The position numbers and the translations under genes were made by a program. DNA of 64,000 bases from Welwitschia mirabilis. Lineage: Eukaryota > Gnetophyta > Gnetopsida > Welwitschiales. Below, one piece after another: positions 35,330 to 46,719 of this stretch. The stretch lies in assembly GCA_051453625.1 (NCBI GenBank), contig JBOZIK010000001.1:204722753-204786752 (forward strand), in the 5' to 3' direction. The notes beneath the pieces are model-generated. The model did no database searches and was not told where the DNA came from. It was given only the letters and a program-made list of their open reading frames with translations. Within the stretch, counting starts at the first letter, position 1; every line of letters begins with the position of its first letter.

Positions 35330-37560
35330 CTAATAGAAGAATAAATTGTTATTGGTGGTTATATCACCCACCTTAACTATAGGAAATCAAGAATCCAATA
35401 TGTTCACTAATTTAGAGGAAGAACAATCCTTTAAAAGATTAAATTGAAAATCATTATTGAAATTCTCTAAAAAGATGGCATCATGAGAAATGATGATCTG
35501 AAGCTGCTTTAAAAGATATACTCAATAATCCTTATAGTCAATTAGGTATCCTATAAAGATGTTAATGTAAGTGTGTGCTCTAAATTTCTCATGATGCTCA
35601 CATAGAATATGGATATAGCACTTCTAGCAAAAAGCATAAAAATGGTTTAACTGTATTTTGTAACCATACCACTTTTTAGCTATAGGTACATCTTCTTTAA
35701 TATATTAGCTAGAATTATTAATATTTACAATTGTATTCATTGATTCATTCCAAATATAGGTCTTATAGCCACTAAAAGAAGTTATGAAATGCTTTACTTC
35801 CATGATATTATGATTAAATTACTCAATAATCCCATTTTACTAGGTCTTCTCATGGTAGGCATTCAAACAATGAATTCTTCTAGAAGTGAACAAGTCCTTA
35901 GACTTGGTATATGTGTACTCATCATCATTATCTAAGTGAAAAATTTTAATTTAATAATTGGATTGATTTTCCACTTTAGTTTGAACATATTAAAAATATC
36001 CAAAGTTTGAGATCTACATTCTATGACCCATGTCAAATTTATTTAGGACTATTCATTATTATGATGCAAAATGATAGGTTTTTAATGGGGTATTTTGAGT
36101 ACTTCTATAAGACTTTTAGATAATTTTAAGTGAAAAATCATGATTATTAATAATCAAGGACAAAATCATGAAAATGCATAGTTACTAGCACATTTAAAGC
36201 TATTTCAGATCAATTTTGATACTTTACATTTTTAGGAGGAATTAATAAGCTTTAAGGCTAATTTAACTTAATAAAGAACTTTAAGAAGAAAAGCCCCCAA
36301 ATTGTCTCGATAATAGACGAGGATGATACCACTTTCATACTAACTAGGATGCTGAGTTAAATGATACGAATGCTAAATATAAAACTCTCATAATATGGCA
36401 TCATTCCCACAATTGTCCAAATGACAATCAAGATGACAATCTAATTTTAGTCAACGTATGAAACTTTACTTAACTTATGTGAGGTATCATGCATTTTATA
36501 TGTGATGTTAGAATTTTAATGTATCTATTAAATTTACTATTATTAAAGTTTATTATTATTAATAAATACCATCCTCATCCTCAACTCCAATCATCCTAAG
36601 TGTATTAAAAATTCTCATGACAAGAGATCGAAAGGCTGAAGGTCCATTTGTTAGTTGTAAAGAGGGATATTCCTTAGTACTAGATTGTGTCTTCTTCATT
36701 GAGGTACTACTTCTTTATAACAAGATGTTGGTTCAACTTTTAATGGAAATCTTCTTTTAATTTTATTTATTCATGTGCATGTCCCTTATGTTTTATATTT
36801 CTTATGATTCTATAAAAGCTTTATTTATGATATAGGCCATCAAGGGAAATCCTTTTCAAGGTTGAAATCATTATTTTAGGATCTTATACTACATTTTACA
36901 TTTTTTAGATTAATCATTGCATGTTTTTCATATTCTATTTAATGTACTTAATAATCTAGATTGGTTTTGGTTAGTGATAGTTTCCTTAATTGACCTATAT
37001 TATAATGACTAATCTCAGTGATAAATATTTGATAATTAAATAGATATTGCATTTAAAGTAGAGCATTTGCATTTGCATAGTGTATTTACTCTTCTTTCAA
37101 TGTTGAATTTAATTTTAATCTTTACTTTATGAAAATCACTTCTCTTTCTTCTCACCTAGTGCATTCTATAGATTACTACATTCAAGTTTACTTCATCTAT
37201 ATTAGTGTGGTGTATTTGTGAATATGGTTGTGATTCATAGGATTTGGTCAAGGATGTTACATTTGCATAAATATGCACCACAACATTCATCAGTTAAAGA
37301 GATAAAATAATAAAATATATAGAGAGTAAAAACTAACATAACTCCATATAGATCACTGTGAATAAGTAAAAAAATAATTGATATGATGCTTACTTGATAA
37401 AAACTATTATCTAGTTGCTTTTCCTATAATAGAGGCTTTACATTAAGGAAAACCTTATAAAATGGATGGAAGAAACTAATGATCAATCTCACATATTACA
37501 TTTAGTATATGAGGAATAGGATGTTCTAGTTAAAATGCCATAAGAGTGAGGGAAAGAACT
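35330..37560 (-). pseudogene. Copia integrase (element D), split by a solo LTR
   Basis: Minus strand, from high to low coordinates: remnants of the pre-integrase region (about 37,560-37,400), FLLIHSDLYGVM (about 37,340), where the first catalytic Asp is intact, then the solo LTR at 36,057-37,285, then IFHLDNDDEYTYTKSKDLF (about 35,940), where the second Asp is kept but G-G has become D-D. YHEKT**NGIIE follows: the Q-Q-N-G-x-x-E-R box has both Gln codons and the Arg codon turned into stops by transitions. A downstream block (KKWYGYK) completes the family pattern. Confidence 0.88.
36057..37285 (+). mobile_element. Solo LTR of the element-B family, TSD TTCAT
   Basis: 1,229 bp. The start TATTATGATGC and end CAACA match the LTR termini of elements B and C, and internal blocks (TAATAAATACCATCCTCATCC; TTCATTGAGGTACTACTTC) confirm the family. 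It is flanked by the perfect duplication TTCAT at 36,052-36,056 and 37,286-37,290. There is no internal region or PBS, so it arose by LTR-LTR recombination. It sits in the copia integrase, opposite in orientation to it. Confidence 0.92.
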
Positions 37561-37664
37561 TGTCTTAAGAAACTATAAAAGTGATCTCTTACATTATAAT
37601 ACAATCATGAAGGTAAATGAGTTTTCCATTAATGTATTATTTCATAATTATTTATTGATTACTA

Positions 37665-38180
37665 TTATAAATATCCATCGAGTGATTTTTCATGGAAAGA
37701 GAATAATATTCTTATACCAGAGTTGAAAGTGATAAAAGATGTAACCTCAAAGAAGAAACATATATACCATGAGAAATAATCTATGGAGAGAGTGATGTCT
37801 AGTGTAACTAAACCAAAGTATTTCATTAGAACTAAAGTTCTATCCATCAAATAAACTTGACTTAGTGCTTTAACAAAGTCAAAAAAATAATCATTTCTAT
37901 AACTCATGTGATGAGCTACACCTATGTTAAGAATCCACATTTTTTCATAACCTATGTACTCAATCATGTTAATAAATTCAAATTTTTCAAAGACTACACT
38001 AAATTTAAAATTTTTAACATCATCAAAGAAATTAGATTCTATAGTTACTACATTTGGATTATGTGTAAATGTCATCTTATCCCAAGAAATCCTATATAAG
38101 TTAGTGATATGATCTTATCTTCTACATCATAAGCACTGGTACTTGTTTTTCTTAAGAGTGATAATATTTTAAACATGCTT
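37665..38180 (-). pseudogene. Copia zinc knuckle and protease (element D)
   Basis: A 136-codon open frame (37,665-38,075, minus) is the copia protease and pre-integrase region. The motif WILNIGVAHHMSY corresponds to W-x-L-D-S-G-A-x-x-H-M: catalytic Asp is Asn and the Ser is Ile. SLDGYL ends the frame. Upstream (about 38,095-38,140) a gag zinc knuckle reads C-L-*-C-R-R-*-D-H-I-T-N-L-Y, with the final Cys changed to Tyr and the Gly before His changed to Asp. This is the longest open frame with recognisable homology in the window but is not functional. Confidence 0.88.
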
Positions 38181-38280
38181 NNNNNNNNNNNNNNNNNNNN
38201 NNNNNNNNNNNNNNNNNNNNNNNNNNNNNNNNNNNNNNNNNNNNNNNNNNNNNNNNNNNNNNNNNNNNNNNNNNNNNNNN
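38181..38280. other. Assembly gap, 100 N, at a duplicated copia segment
   Basis: Immediately to the right, 45 bp starting TCATTTCTATAACTCATG is identical to 37,893-37,937, after which the two copies diverge. Confidence 0.95.
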
Positions 38281-38600
38281 TCATTTCTATAACTCATGTG
38301 ATGAGCTACACCTATGTTAAGAATCTATGTGTTTTTATAATGGATGTACTCATTCATACTAACAAAGTTAGAGTTGTCAAAGACTGCATTTGATTCAAAA
38401 TTTTTGACATCATTAAGAGAATTAGATTCTTTAGTAACTTTATTTGCCTTATTTCTAGACTTTATCTTATTCTAAGAAATCCTACAAAAGTCTATAATAT
38501 GACTTTATCTTCTACATTATAACTAATAATATTTATTCTTCTTAGGAGTGACAGTATTCTAAACTTTTTTACTTCTTGTTTTACTAAGTCTTATTAGGCT
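38281..38600 (-). pseudogene. Second, diverged copy of copia zinc knuckle and protease start
   Basis: Parallel to 37,893-38,180 but with many substitutions beyond the first 45 bp. The knuckle (about 38,475-38,520) reads C-R-R-*-S-H-I-I-D-F-C: here the last Cys is kept and the first is lost, the opposite of the other copy. The protease again has L-N-I-G. It represents either a diverged tandem duplication or a second copia element joined at the gap. Confidence 0.75.
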
Positions 38601-39934
38601 TCTTATTTTGATGTTTTTATAGAACCTTATCATAATGTAATTTATTTTGAGAGTGAAATTTATTAGTAAATTATTTTTTTAATAAGGAGAAATATGAGAA
38701 TGAAAAAAATTACATGTAGTATCAAATGAAGAAGATTTTGTGAAGTTAAGCTAAGATTCAATGAAAATGAAACCCTCACTAAGCATATCAAAATTTGTAT
38801 TATTTAGTTACTTACTACCATGTAGGGATATAATATAATCATATAAATAGAATACTTCTAAATAATAACTAATTAAGTTAACATAATAAATCCAAACTTT
38901 ATTTTTATAAATCAATATCTACTACCTTTGGCTTTATCTCTTATAGTTGTATTTCTCATAATGTAAAATTTTTATGTGAGTTATGAAATTATGAAGCTCT
39001 AAATCATTTTTGGATTGGATTATGTTCCTTAAATTATAAAATTTAGTATAGTTTATTTTGGTGTAATTAATAAAATTTTTGTATTAATAAGTAAAAATGT
39101 TTCATGTAATCTCTATCAATTTTTCATCAATATCTTGCAAAAAGAACTTGATTAATTAGATCCTATATAGGGGTATGAGTATGCACCAAAAATCCTTCTC
39201 ATAACCAAATATTCACATAGTTTATATAAAGTTCTCATGCCAAACCTTTCATAATTGATCATCGTAAAGAGTAACTCTAATGTTGTCCATAATTCTAATG
39301 GTGAGAATGGATGTAACACACCCTAACAAATACTAAAACTTACCCCTTGAAGATGATGTCATGCTAAAAAAGTATGAGTACTAGAAGAAAGTTAACTAGC
39401 TCTGAGGTAAAGTTAAGAATCAAAGGAATCTTTCTTACATCCACAATTGAAAGTGATTTATCCATTACATATGAAAATATGGTTAAACTCCACATATAAG
39501 AAAAGAGAAGAAAAAGATGGTATAGTTACAAGAAAAGAGACCTTGCTCTCATTCATAATTTCAAGTGATCTAACCAAGACAAAATATAATGAAAGTGAAG
39601 AGACAAAAAATGTCATTATGGATAGGTATATCACAATGAAAGAAACTCAAGTCCAAAAATTAAGTAATATATCCAAACCACAAAATATAACCCAAAAAAA
39701 CCCTTAACTAGCAAGAACCTATGTGCATGAGAAAGAAAACAACAATACTTAATTTAAATTTCTTTAATGTAAGTGAGGTAGATTTTAACACAAGAGGTAT
39801 AAATTGATTATTAAGTGATAAAAATGCTAAAATTAATTAATTTTAGAGTGTACTCCTAAATCTAGATAGTGATCACATCCTTTATAAAGATAATACCCTT
39901 ATCTCCTAAGGAAGTAAAAAGATAAAATATGAAT
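38601..39934 (-). other. Probable gag side of copia element D, unrecognisable
   Basis: By position this is upstream of the copia zinc knuckle and should be gag, but no conserved gag motif could be read. A plus-strand open frame at 39,447-39,707 (86 codons, Lys/Thr-rich) runs antisense to it and has no known domain. No copia PBS or 5' LTR was found before repeat R copy 2. Confidence 0.4.
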
Positions 39935-40985
39935 CACATTAGTGATATGTCTAAGTCATTAGCTAGTTTTGATTACATTAGCTATAAACCTGTCTTAAGA
40001 AAGAGCATCATGTAATGTTGACAATCTATTTATATCCTAAACTTAGTAAATTTTAAATTTTATTAAACATGTGTCCCTAAGTAATGAAATTCAAGTAGAT
40101 CCTACAACTATTCCTTTAGACTTCATTTAATATACCCTCAGTTACCAATGCATACATGGTAACCTAGATGTTAGTGTAGCTGAGACATTTCTATTTAAGA
40201 GAGACATGACTTTTTGTATGACTCAAACTTTATAGTTATAATAGTTAATACTACATAATAAGCTTTAAAAGATAATATAAATCCTAACATAGATCTCTAT
40301 CTGCATAAGGCTCCCTGTGTCGTTCACCAGCTGAAACATATTATTAGTAAAAATCATTAAGTCTTCAATGAGGTGAAAAGCAATTTTCCTTTTTATTACC
40401 TAACTTACAAAAGTTTAATAAAATTATTAAGTATGAGAAAAAATAAAAAGACCAATAAATAATAAAAAGATTGATAGTAGTATAATTAAGATAAGTATCT
40501 AATTTATCTTAATCTATCTAAATCACAAAAATAGTTTAAGGTAAAAGAAAATATCAAGTTAATAATTCTTACTCTATATCCCGACTTAACTTGATGAGAG
40601 AGATTTAGCATACAATATTAAAAAATACTAAAAAATTTGTAAAAACTCAAAGATAATGAAAAAAAAGAGCTCAAAAATTAAGGAAAAAGATAAAAAATTA
40701 AATCAAGGTATATTACTCTACATCTCAGCTTGATTTGATGATAAAAGTTGAGTTTTGGATTTATAAATTTTAGACAAATACTTGAAAAAGCTCAAAAAAT
40801 AACTTCAAAAGATTAAAAACAAAGAAATGCACAAACCTATTCATGTGCATAAAAGAGAGCTAAAAGCTAGATATTTACTAGCTAAAGTGCATGTGCATAG
40901 AACTAGACAGTGGCTAAATAATGATAAACATAAGACACATATATGCATAAAAAAAACCATAGCTCAAAAATGATGCATGTGCACA
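39935..40985 (+). repeat. Dispersed repeat R, copy 2 (possible LTR)
   Basis: Direct-orientation partner of 8270-9304. The putative LTR start TGTAATGTTGA lies at 40,011 after CTTAAGAAAGAGCATCA. Similarity continues through a GAAACTTAACTTG-like area, a GAGTTTTGGATTTATAAATTT block shared exactly with copy 1, and AAAGAGAGCTAAAAGCTAGA. Confidence 0.6.
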
Positions 40986-41566
40986 CTTCAAGAACTAAAA
41001 AATTCAAAAAAAAAAAATGTCTCTTCAAGGATTATAACCTATAATATTTAAGATTCCAAAAAAACTTATTTGCTCTTGAACTAGGACATAAATCTATGAA
41101 AAAAGATCATAGCATTAAAATAAGGTTTTATAGTCTATCAATGGCTAGTAATAGCAACATAAACAGTAGAAGTGTAGCCGCAACATGGTAAGAGTAGTAG
41201 ACTATAGTGTAATAGTTGTGATGAAGATTAGGCAGAACTAGACCACGTCAGCATTGGTAATAGACATGTAAGCAAAAAAACCATGTGATAGCAATAGGGT
41301 ACATTACAATGGTAGCCCAGATAAAAGCAAGTGTACAAATTGGTACAGGCTTGAGTGATAACTCTAGTGAAGAAGGACTAGCTGCATGTGAAAAACTAGG
41401 TATAGTATCTCTAAGAGCCTAATGGATGTAATGGGAAAGAGTATTGAATAAGTAAAAGTAAGTGAACCAAAGGCATCATCATCAATAAGAAATAATAATG
41501 AACTCATAATAGTGAATTCATAACATGTAAAAAATGACATCAATATCAAGTGTTTTAGTTCAGTTT
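40986..41566. other. Unassigned DNA before LTR F2
   Basis: No domain recognised. It contains several CAACA/GTAGAAG-type short words shared with about 9.9-10.2 kb, which may be the continuation of repeat R, but I could not align it with confidence. Confidence 0.4.
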
Positions 41567-42723
41567 ATTATAAATGAAAACATTAACTTAATTATGTTAA
41601 TCATAAAATATGTCTTCTTTTATTTTTAAATAAAACTTAAATTTATTATTTTATCCATAATATTATTCTTTTCTCCATAATAGTTGCAAATCTTTAGCTA
41701 CGTTTTAGAACAAATCTTAAAAGATGGACATAATTTCAGTTAAAATAATGATGAAAATGGAGATTTAAGATAATAACACATAGTAATAACATTAGAAGAC
41801 ATGAGGTAGAGGCATGTAGAGCTGGCACTGGAGACATGTGGTAATACCACTAGTTGGTAGAGGAATTTGGCTCCGAAAGCCATATGTTAGACATAGTATA
41901 ATAAAGATTTCATTTAATGCTACATAACAACCTCCATTAAATACTATAGGAAAGAATCTTATCTACCTAATTCTAAGAAATGAAGATTCTACCTAATGCT
42001 ATATAACAAAGTCCACTCACCTCATCTACTATTATAAGCCAAAGGGTCTTAATTACCTTAATCCTACCCTCACCTATATAAGAATCTTAAGCCCTCATTT
42101 ACAAAAATATTTTATGTTAGATAAATTAGTAAAATGTTTAGGATGTTAAGTTTACCTAACTTTTTGATAACTCTCCTTGGGACTAAGCTTATTTTGAGGA
42201 TAGCTTAAGGAGTTCATATTAGCCTTCTTCTTCTAGTGATGTAATGTACATTTTTTTTGGCATTAATAGAAATAGTTATTTTCTTTGAATTTTAAGTAGT
42301 TTAAGTCCTTACTTTCCATACTTATTTAAGGCTTATGAATAACTAAGTAACTTTTGAATTCACCAATCATCATATGATGAATGAGATTATGTCATCATAA
42401 ATTAAGCCATCATGAATTGATAGTTTAAGTATGTTGTAGAAAAGTATAATATATCATTAGAATGAAGGATGAATAAAGGATAAATCAAGTTAAATGTTAG
42501 ATCTTATTCCTTTTCTTATGTTACTAATCAAAGATCATCAAAATCTCAACTTATGATTTTTACTTGTTTTGATTTTTTAATTATAAGTTTAAAATAATTA
42601 TGTTACTTTTGTTAAGTTTACCTCAAATATTCCAATGAAAGAATAATATTAAGTCTTCACTTAGTTTATTTAATGTTTGTAACTTTTACTTTAATGAATA
42701 ATATTAAATCATAGTGAATAAAC
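41567..42723 (+). mobile_element. LTR F2 (5' LTR of a short element)
   Basis: Its start aligns with F3 and F1 from about 41,567. It carries a TATA box (CTATATAAG, 42,074-42,082) and shared blocks (AAGCCATCATGAATTGATAG; ATTCCAATGAAAGAATAA). It ends at GAATAAAC just before a tRNA-Asp PBS. At about 1.16 kb it is shorter than F1, implying internal deletions. Confidence 0.72.
42074..42082 (+). promoter_or_regulatory. Putative TATA box of LTR F2
   Basis: CTATATAAG after CCTCACC. The equivalent position in F4 (minus strand) reads CCTATAAAAGG, so the element is conserved in this LTR family. Confidence 0.5.
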
Positions 42724-42725
42724 TT

Positions 42726-42743
42726 TGGTATCATTGCTAGGAA
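42726..42743 (+). mobile_element. tRNA-Asp PBS of the F2 element
   Basis: TGGTATCATTGCTAGGAA. All seven differences from TGGCGCCGTTGCCGGGGA are transitions; two of the three original CpGs have become TA. Confidence 0.85.
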
Positions 42744-44927
42744 TATTGACATAGTAGCTTTTCACAAGTTGCATAATGTTCTTTACTTGTAATTTTTTAG
42801 TTAGTTTTTATTTTTTGAGTGGTTGGTACTAGATCATTTCTAGTGAAACCTGAATTAATCCTTTTTTCCCTTTTGATTGTTCATTTTCTTTTCTTTATAG
42901 TGGTTGGTACTGGCCCTTTTTTAGTAAAACCTAAAATAGTTTTATTTTTTAGTTTTATTTTAGATTCATTTTAATACTAAAAGTTATATCTATATCTATA
43001 TCTCATCCCAAAAAAATGCCCTTATGATACCAAATCCCAAAGTAAAACTAATTCATAAAATATCAAGGATGTTTTTTCTCATAAATAGCTATAACCATTA
43101 CTTCCCATTCAAATCCTTGCACACACCCACTCTAGTTTTTTGTTCATCTCATTAAGGGCACAAACTATCTATCATTTTCATTCATTCATGAATTCTTAAG
43201 ATTTGATAATCCTGATTAATGGCCTATAATAAAAAAAAATCATTACTAAGTAATCACCTTATCTTTACTAATTATGTAGAATTTAATTTTAGTTGAAATT
43301 TTTAAAAAACTTTTTACTTATTTTTGAGTTATCTTACTAATGTTAGTATCAGTTAAGATCTTCAAATTTAGAAAATGTGGCTGAAATAGTTGGAATATGC
43401 CTTTATATTATGTTTTATGTTTTATGTTTTTAAGTATTTTATGAAAATAATATTTTCCTTGATTAAGGTAATGATTTAATGGCCTCTTTCATGCATAAAA
43501 AGATATTGAATATGAGAAGTAGAAATCAAAATAAATAAAATATCTCTTTTCTAAAAGTATAATATAATTTAATTAATTAAATTGGATTTAGTAACTGCAT
43601 TGGGGCTACTAGAAATGTAGCACTGACTTCTCCATAAAATAACATACATAATTTTATTAGAATAAGATGTCATAATACTAGATGCTTGAGTTGATCTAAA
43701 TTCTTAAAACAAGAAATATATCTAACTATAGAATAGGTAAATTTTAAAAAGAAAATATGGGATTTGGAGATACTTATATGATTTATTGTTTTAACTTGAT
43801 AAGTTGAAAATTTGCTTAACTAATTTTTAGATTTTTATAATTTTACTTAGAGGATATCTTATTTGTTTGGCATTGTAATCCATTTAAGCTAAAAGAAAAT
43901 TTGAAAAGTTTTTAATAAATATGGATACTAAATTAGGTCTTCTAACTATTAGTTTTGTGATTAATAAGGTTTACATCAGACTATGTATCTAATTTCACTA
44001 AATTGCATTTTTAGCCATGATAATCTATGAGATAAAATACAATTGAAAAATACAACTATATTTCTCTTGTAAAAACTTGTCATTCCTTAATCCTTACTAC
44101 AACTCATCTTGATTATTGATAATCTTAAATGATTTAATAGTTATATTTTGTTACTACACCTATAAAAACCCCTTATTTCTCCTTATCTCTTTACAAATCC
44201 CACAAGTTTATTGCCTTCCAATACTATAAATAAACCTCAATCTATTGTTTAGCTATTGTTCCTTTTTTATACTAGCAATACCACCTATCATAATTAGCAT
44301 TGTTGCCATTGTTGTGATTCATGCACCTTTCTTCTTTACATAGTCCTCTTACATGTTTTTTAAATATTTTAAAATAGGTATCACAAAAACATAAGATGTG
44401 GATGGAGAAACTATGGGAAAAAATAAAATCTAATAGAAGCTAAAGAAAATAGATAAAAAGTAAAATATTTAGTTCTTGTATAAGATCATTTGATTAAAAA
44501 TTACATTTTATTGAATGCATTGTAGTGTGTTTTATTATAGTGTTTTCAAGTGTATTATAATAAATATTTACATACTAGTTTTAAAGTTTTTCCATTGTAA
44601 TTATTTTTTAAACTTTTAAAGTACTTACATTGGAGCAACATTATAGCCTATACTATAAAAATCCATGTAATGTAAATTATCTTGTTAACTTATTTTCAAA
44701 ATAATTATTTTAAATTTTTCTATCTTTTTAACTTTGAGGGTAAAGTATAGTTTTGATTAAAGGGTGTGTTATCCATTTTTTTATAGAATGTCTTTGAATT
44801 TGATACCTTACTTATCAAAAATTGATGAAAATTTTTTAAAATATTATATCATTTCTATACTTGAGTATTTTACTTAGATAATTTTTCCATGTTAATAATT
44901 TTTGCTAAAAAACTAGTAAAAGTCCAA
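42744..44927 (+). mobile_element. Internal region of the F2-F3 element, no coding capacity
   Basis: 2.2 kb between a PBS and a polypurine tract with no gag or pol motif on either strand. It starts with a pyrimidine-rich leader shared with F1. It contains a short TATATC microsatellite (about 42,986-43,003). The last ~300 bp is similar to the region next to LTR F4 (48,018-48,260, inverted). Either a non-autonomous (LARD-like) element or a large internal deletion. Confidence 0.6.
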
Positions 44928-44935
44928 TTAGGGGG
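44928..44935 (+). mobile_element. Polypurine tract before LTR F3
   Basis: TTAGGGGG followed by TA and the LTR start TGTTTACATG. The matching position next to F4 (inverted) reads TTAGAAG. Confidence 0.65.
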
Positions 44936-44937
44936 TA

Positions 44938-46370
44938 TGTTTACATGCAAACATTGACTTTTCGACTAGGTATATTTCATCAATATGGCATAGGAAAAGA
45001 TACTAAAATAGCTATTTTAAGATAAAAATTATGTCTTCTACTCTTTTTATCATGAATTATAAATTATAAGATTTCTGTAACATTTTAAAGATAATTTCTA
45101 TCTTCTAGAGAACATATTATAAAATGAACAAATGTTAGTATAAAACATTAACATTACTATATAAGTAATTTGTTCCACCAGCCTTTTAATGAAAAATGAT
45201 TTCATTCTTATGTTTTGACATCTTTATTTAAAAAAACTACATTTCACTTATGAGCCTAGTCAGATGTTAAATCAAAATTAACCTTTGATAACATGTGATG
45301 GATACATAAGATAACATGTCACAATGACATGTGGTAGTAATGAAAATAATGATGAGGAAAAAACATTGCCTAGCATCTAGTGGTAGTTGAATTATCATTC
45401 AAAGGACATGTCATCACCTCCTTTTTATAAGAAAACAAGAAATCCTCCATTAAGGTTACATGATAATTTTTATAATCTCCTCCTAATATAACTACCTAAA
45501 ATTGTAACTACTCTTATGTAGCTACCACTAACCACTACATGGAAAAGATTTTCAAAACTTTCTTCATCTATGATAAGGCATTGAGCTTTCATTAAGAATA
45601 ATCTTTAATTAATAAAACATGATGGGAAGACTTAGAGCATCATGATATTATGGCTTTTTAAGCAGCTTAATTAGGAGTGGATCTATTCTAAGGCTATTTT
45701 AAGAAGTCCATTTTAGTTCATCTACTTTTGTTAATGTAATGTATTTTCTGAATTAATGCAAGAATAAGTTATTCATTTTACGATTTCTAGTGTATGTTAT
45801 CATGATTAGGTGAAATCATTTTTTGTATTTAATATTATAGAAGTTGTTTATTCTTTAATTTTTTTGTGCATTTTAACATGATATGTCTAATCCTTAGATG
45901 GGACTACATCATTAAGGTCATTTAAACTAAGTAAATTTTCTAAAGTTAAATTTTCAGTAGTATTCACTATTATGTTATAAATCTTAAGTACTATTGTTAA
46001 AAAACTAATCTAAATATTGAATTTACCAAGATTCACATGGTGAATGGAATTATGTTACCATGCCTAGGATATTATAGCTTTATGATTTAAAGCTTATGTT
46101 TTAGAAATTACAAGAAAATAGTTAGAATGAAGGTGGTTTACTAGGCAAGCCAAGATAGGCTTTTGGAGCATGTTGACTTCTTAATGTCTCTAATTAAATT
46201 TATCAAATTCTTGAACTTGATTTTATTTTTTGTTTAATTTTTATTGCAATAAAATTATTATGTTGCTTTAATCAAGTTTATCACAAATATCCCTATGGAA
46301 GAATGACATTAGATCCTTACCTATTAAAATTTGTCTTTATGCTATAATGTCTAGTTCTTAAGTGAGCACT
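44938..46370 (+). mobile_element. LTR F3 (3' LTR)
   Basis: Starts TGTTTACATGCAAACATTGAC, the best preserved terminus of the family. It aligns with F1 over its length (blocks GATATTATGGCTTTTTAAGC; TAATGTAATGTATTTTCT; TATCCCTATGGAAGAATGACATTAGATCC shared in part with F1). The 3' end near 46,365-46,370 is eroded and approximate. It can pair with either F2 or F1 as its 5' partner. Confidence 0.75.
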
Positions 46371-46719
46371 ACTATATATCACTATAAAGACATCATGTAG
46401 GATCTAAACCAATTAGAGCATGAAATCATCATTCACTTAGTAGTGAAGTAGGTAAACATTAAAAATGTAAAATACTTCTTATATAATAGGTTCAACATCC
46501 CTACTGAGAATGGAATATTGTATCTTGATGGAGGCATAAGGAAGAAAAACATAGAATTTTTTAGAGCATTGACCACGAAAGAGATTGATCCTAACGTAGC
46601 AACATTGGCTTTAGAAAAAAATCTCTTAATTCATGTTCTATCCTCATAATTCATGTAGCTTTTAATATTTACCCCATTATGGATGTGGATAACCTAATGA
46701 ACTTTTATATTAGATTAGT
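46371..46719. other. Spacer between inverted LTRs F3 and F4
   Basis: About 350 bp without recognised features. It separates a plus-strand and a minus-strand LTR of the same family. Confidence 0.5.

Noticed and set aside
37665-38075. 136-codon minus-strand ORF as a possible host gene
   Set aside because: It carries the copia protease motif W-x-L-x-x-G...H-H-M and the family ending, with the catalytic Asp lost, so it is a retroelement remnant.
41567-46370. Claiming a target-site duplication for the F2-F3 pair or for F1-F3
   Set aside because: The five bases outside each LTR end do not match in any pairing I tried, and the F2 and F3 outer ends are too eroded to fix exactly.
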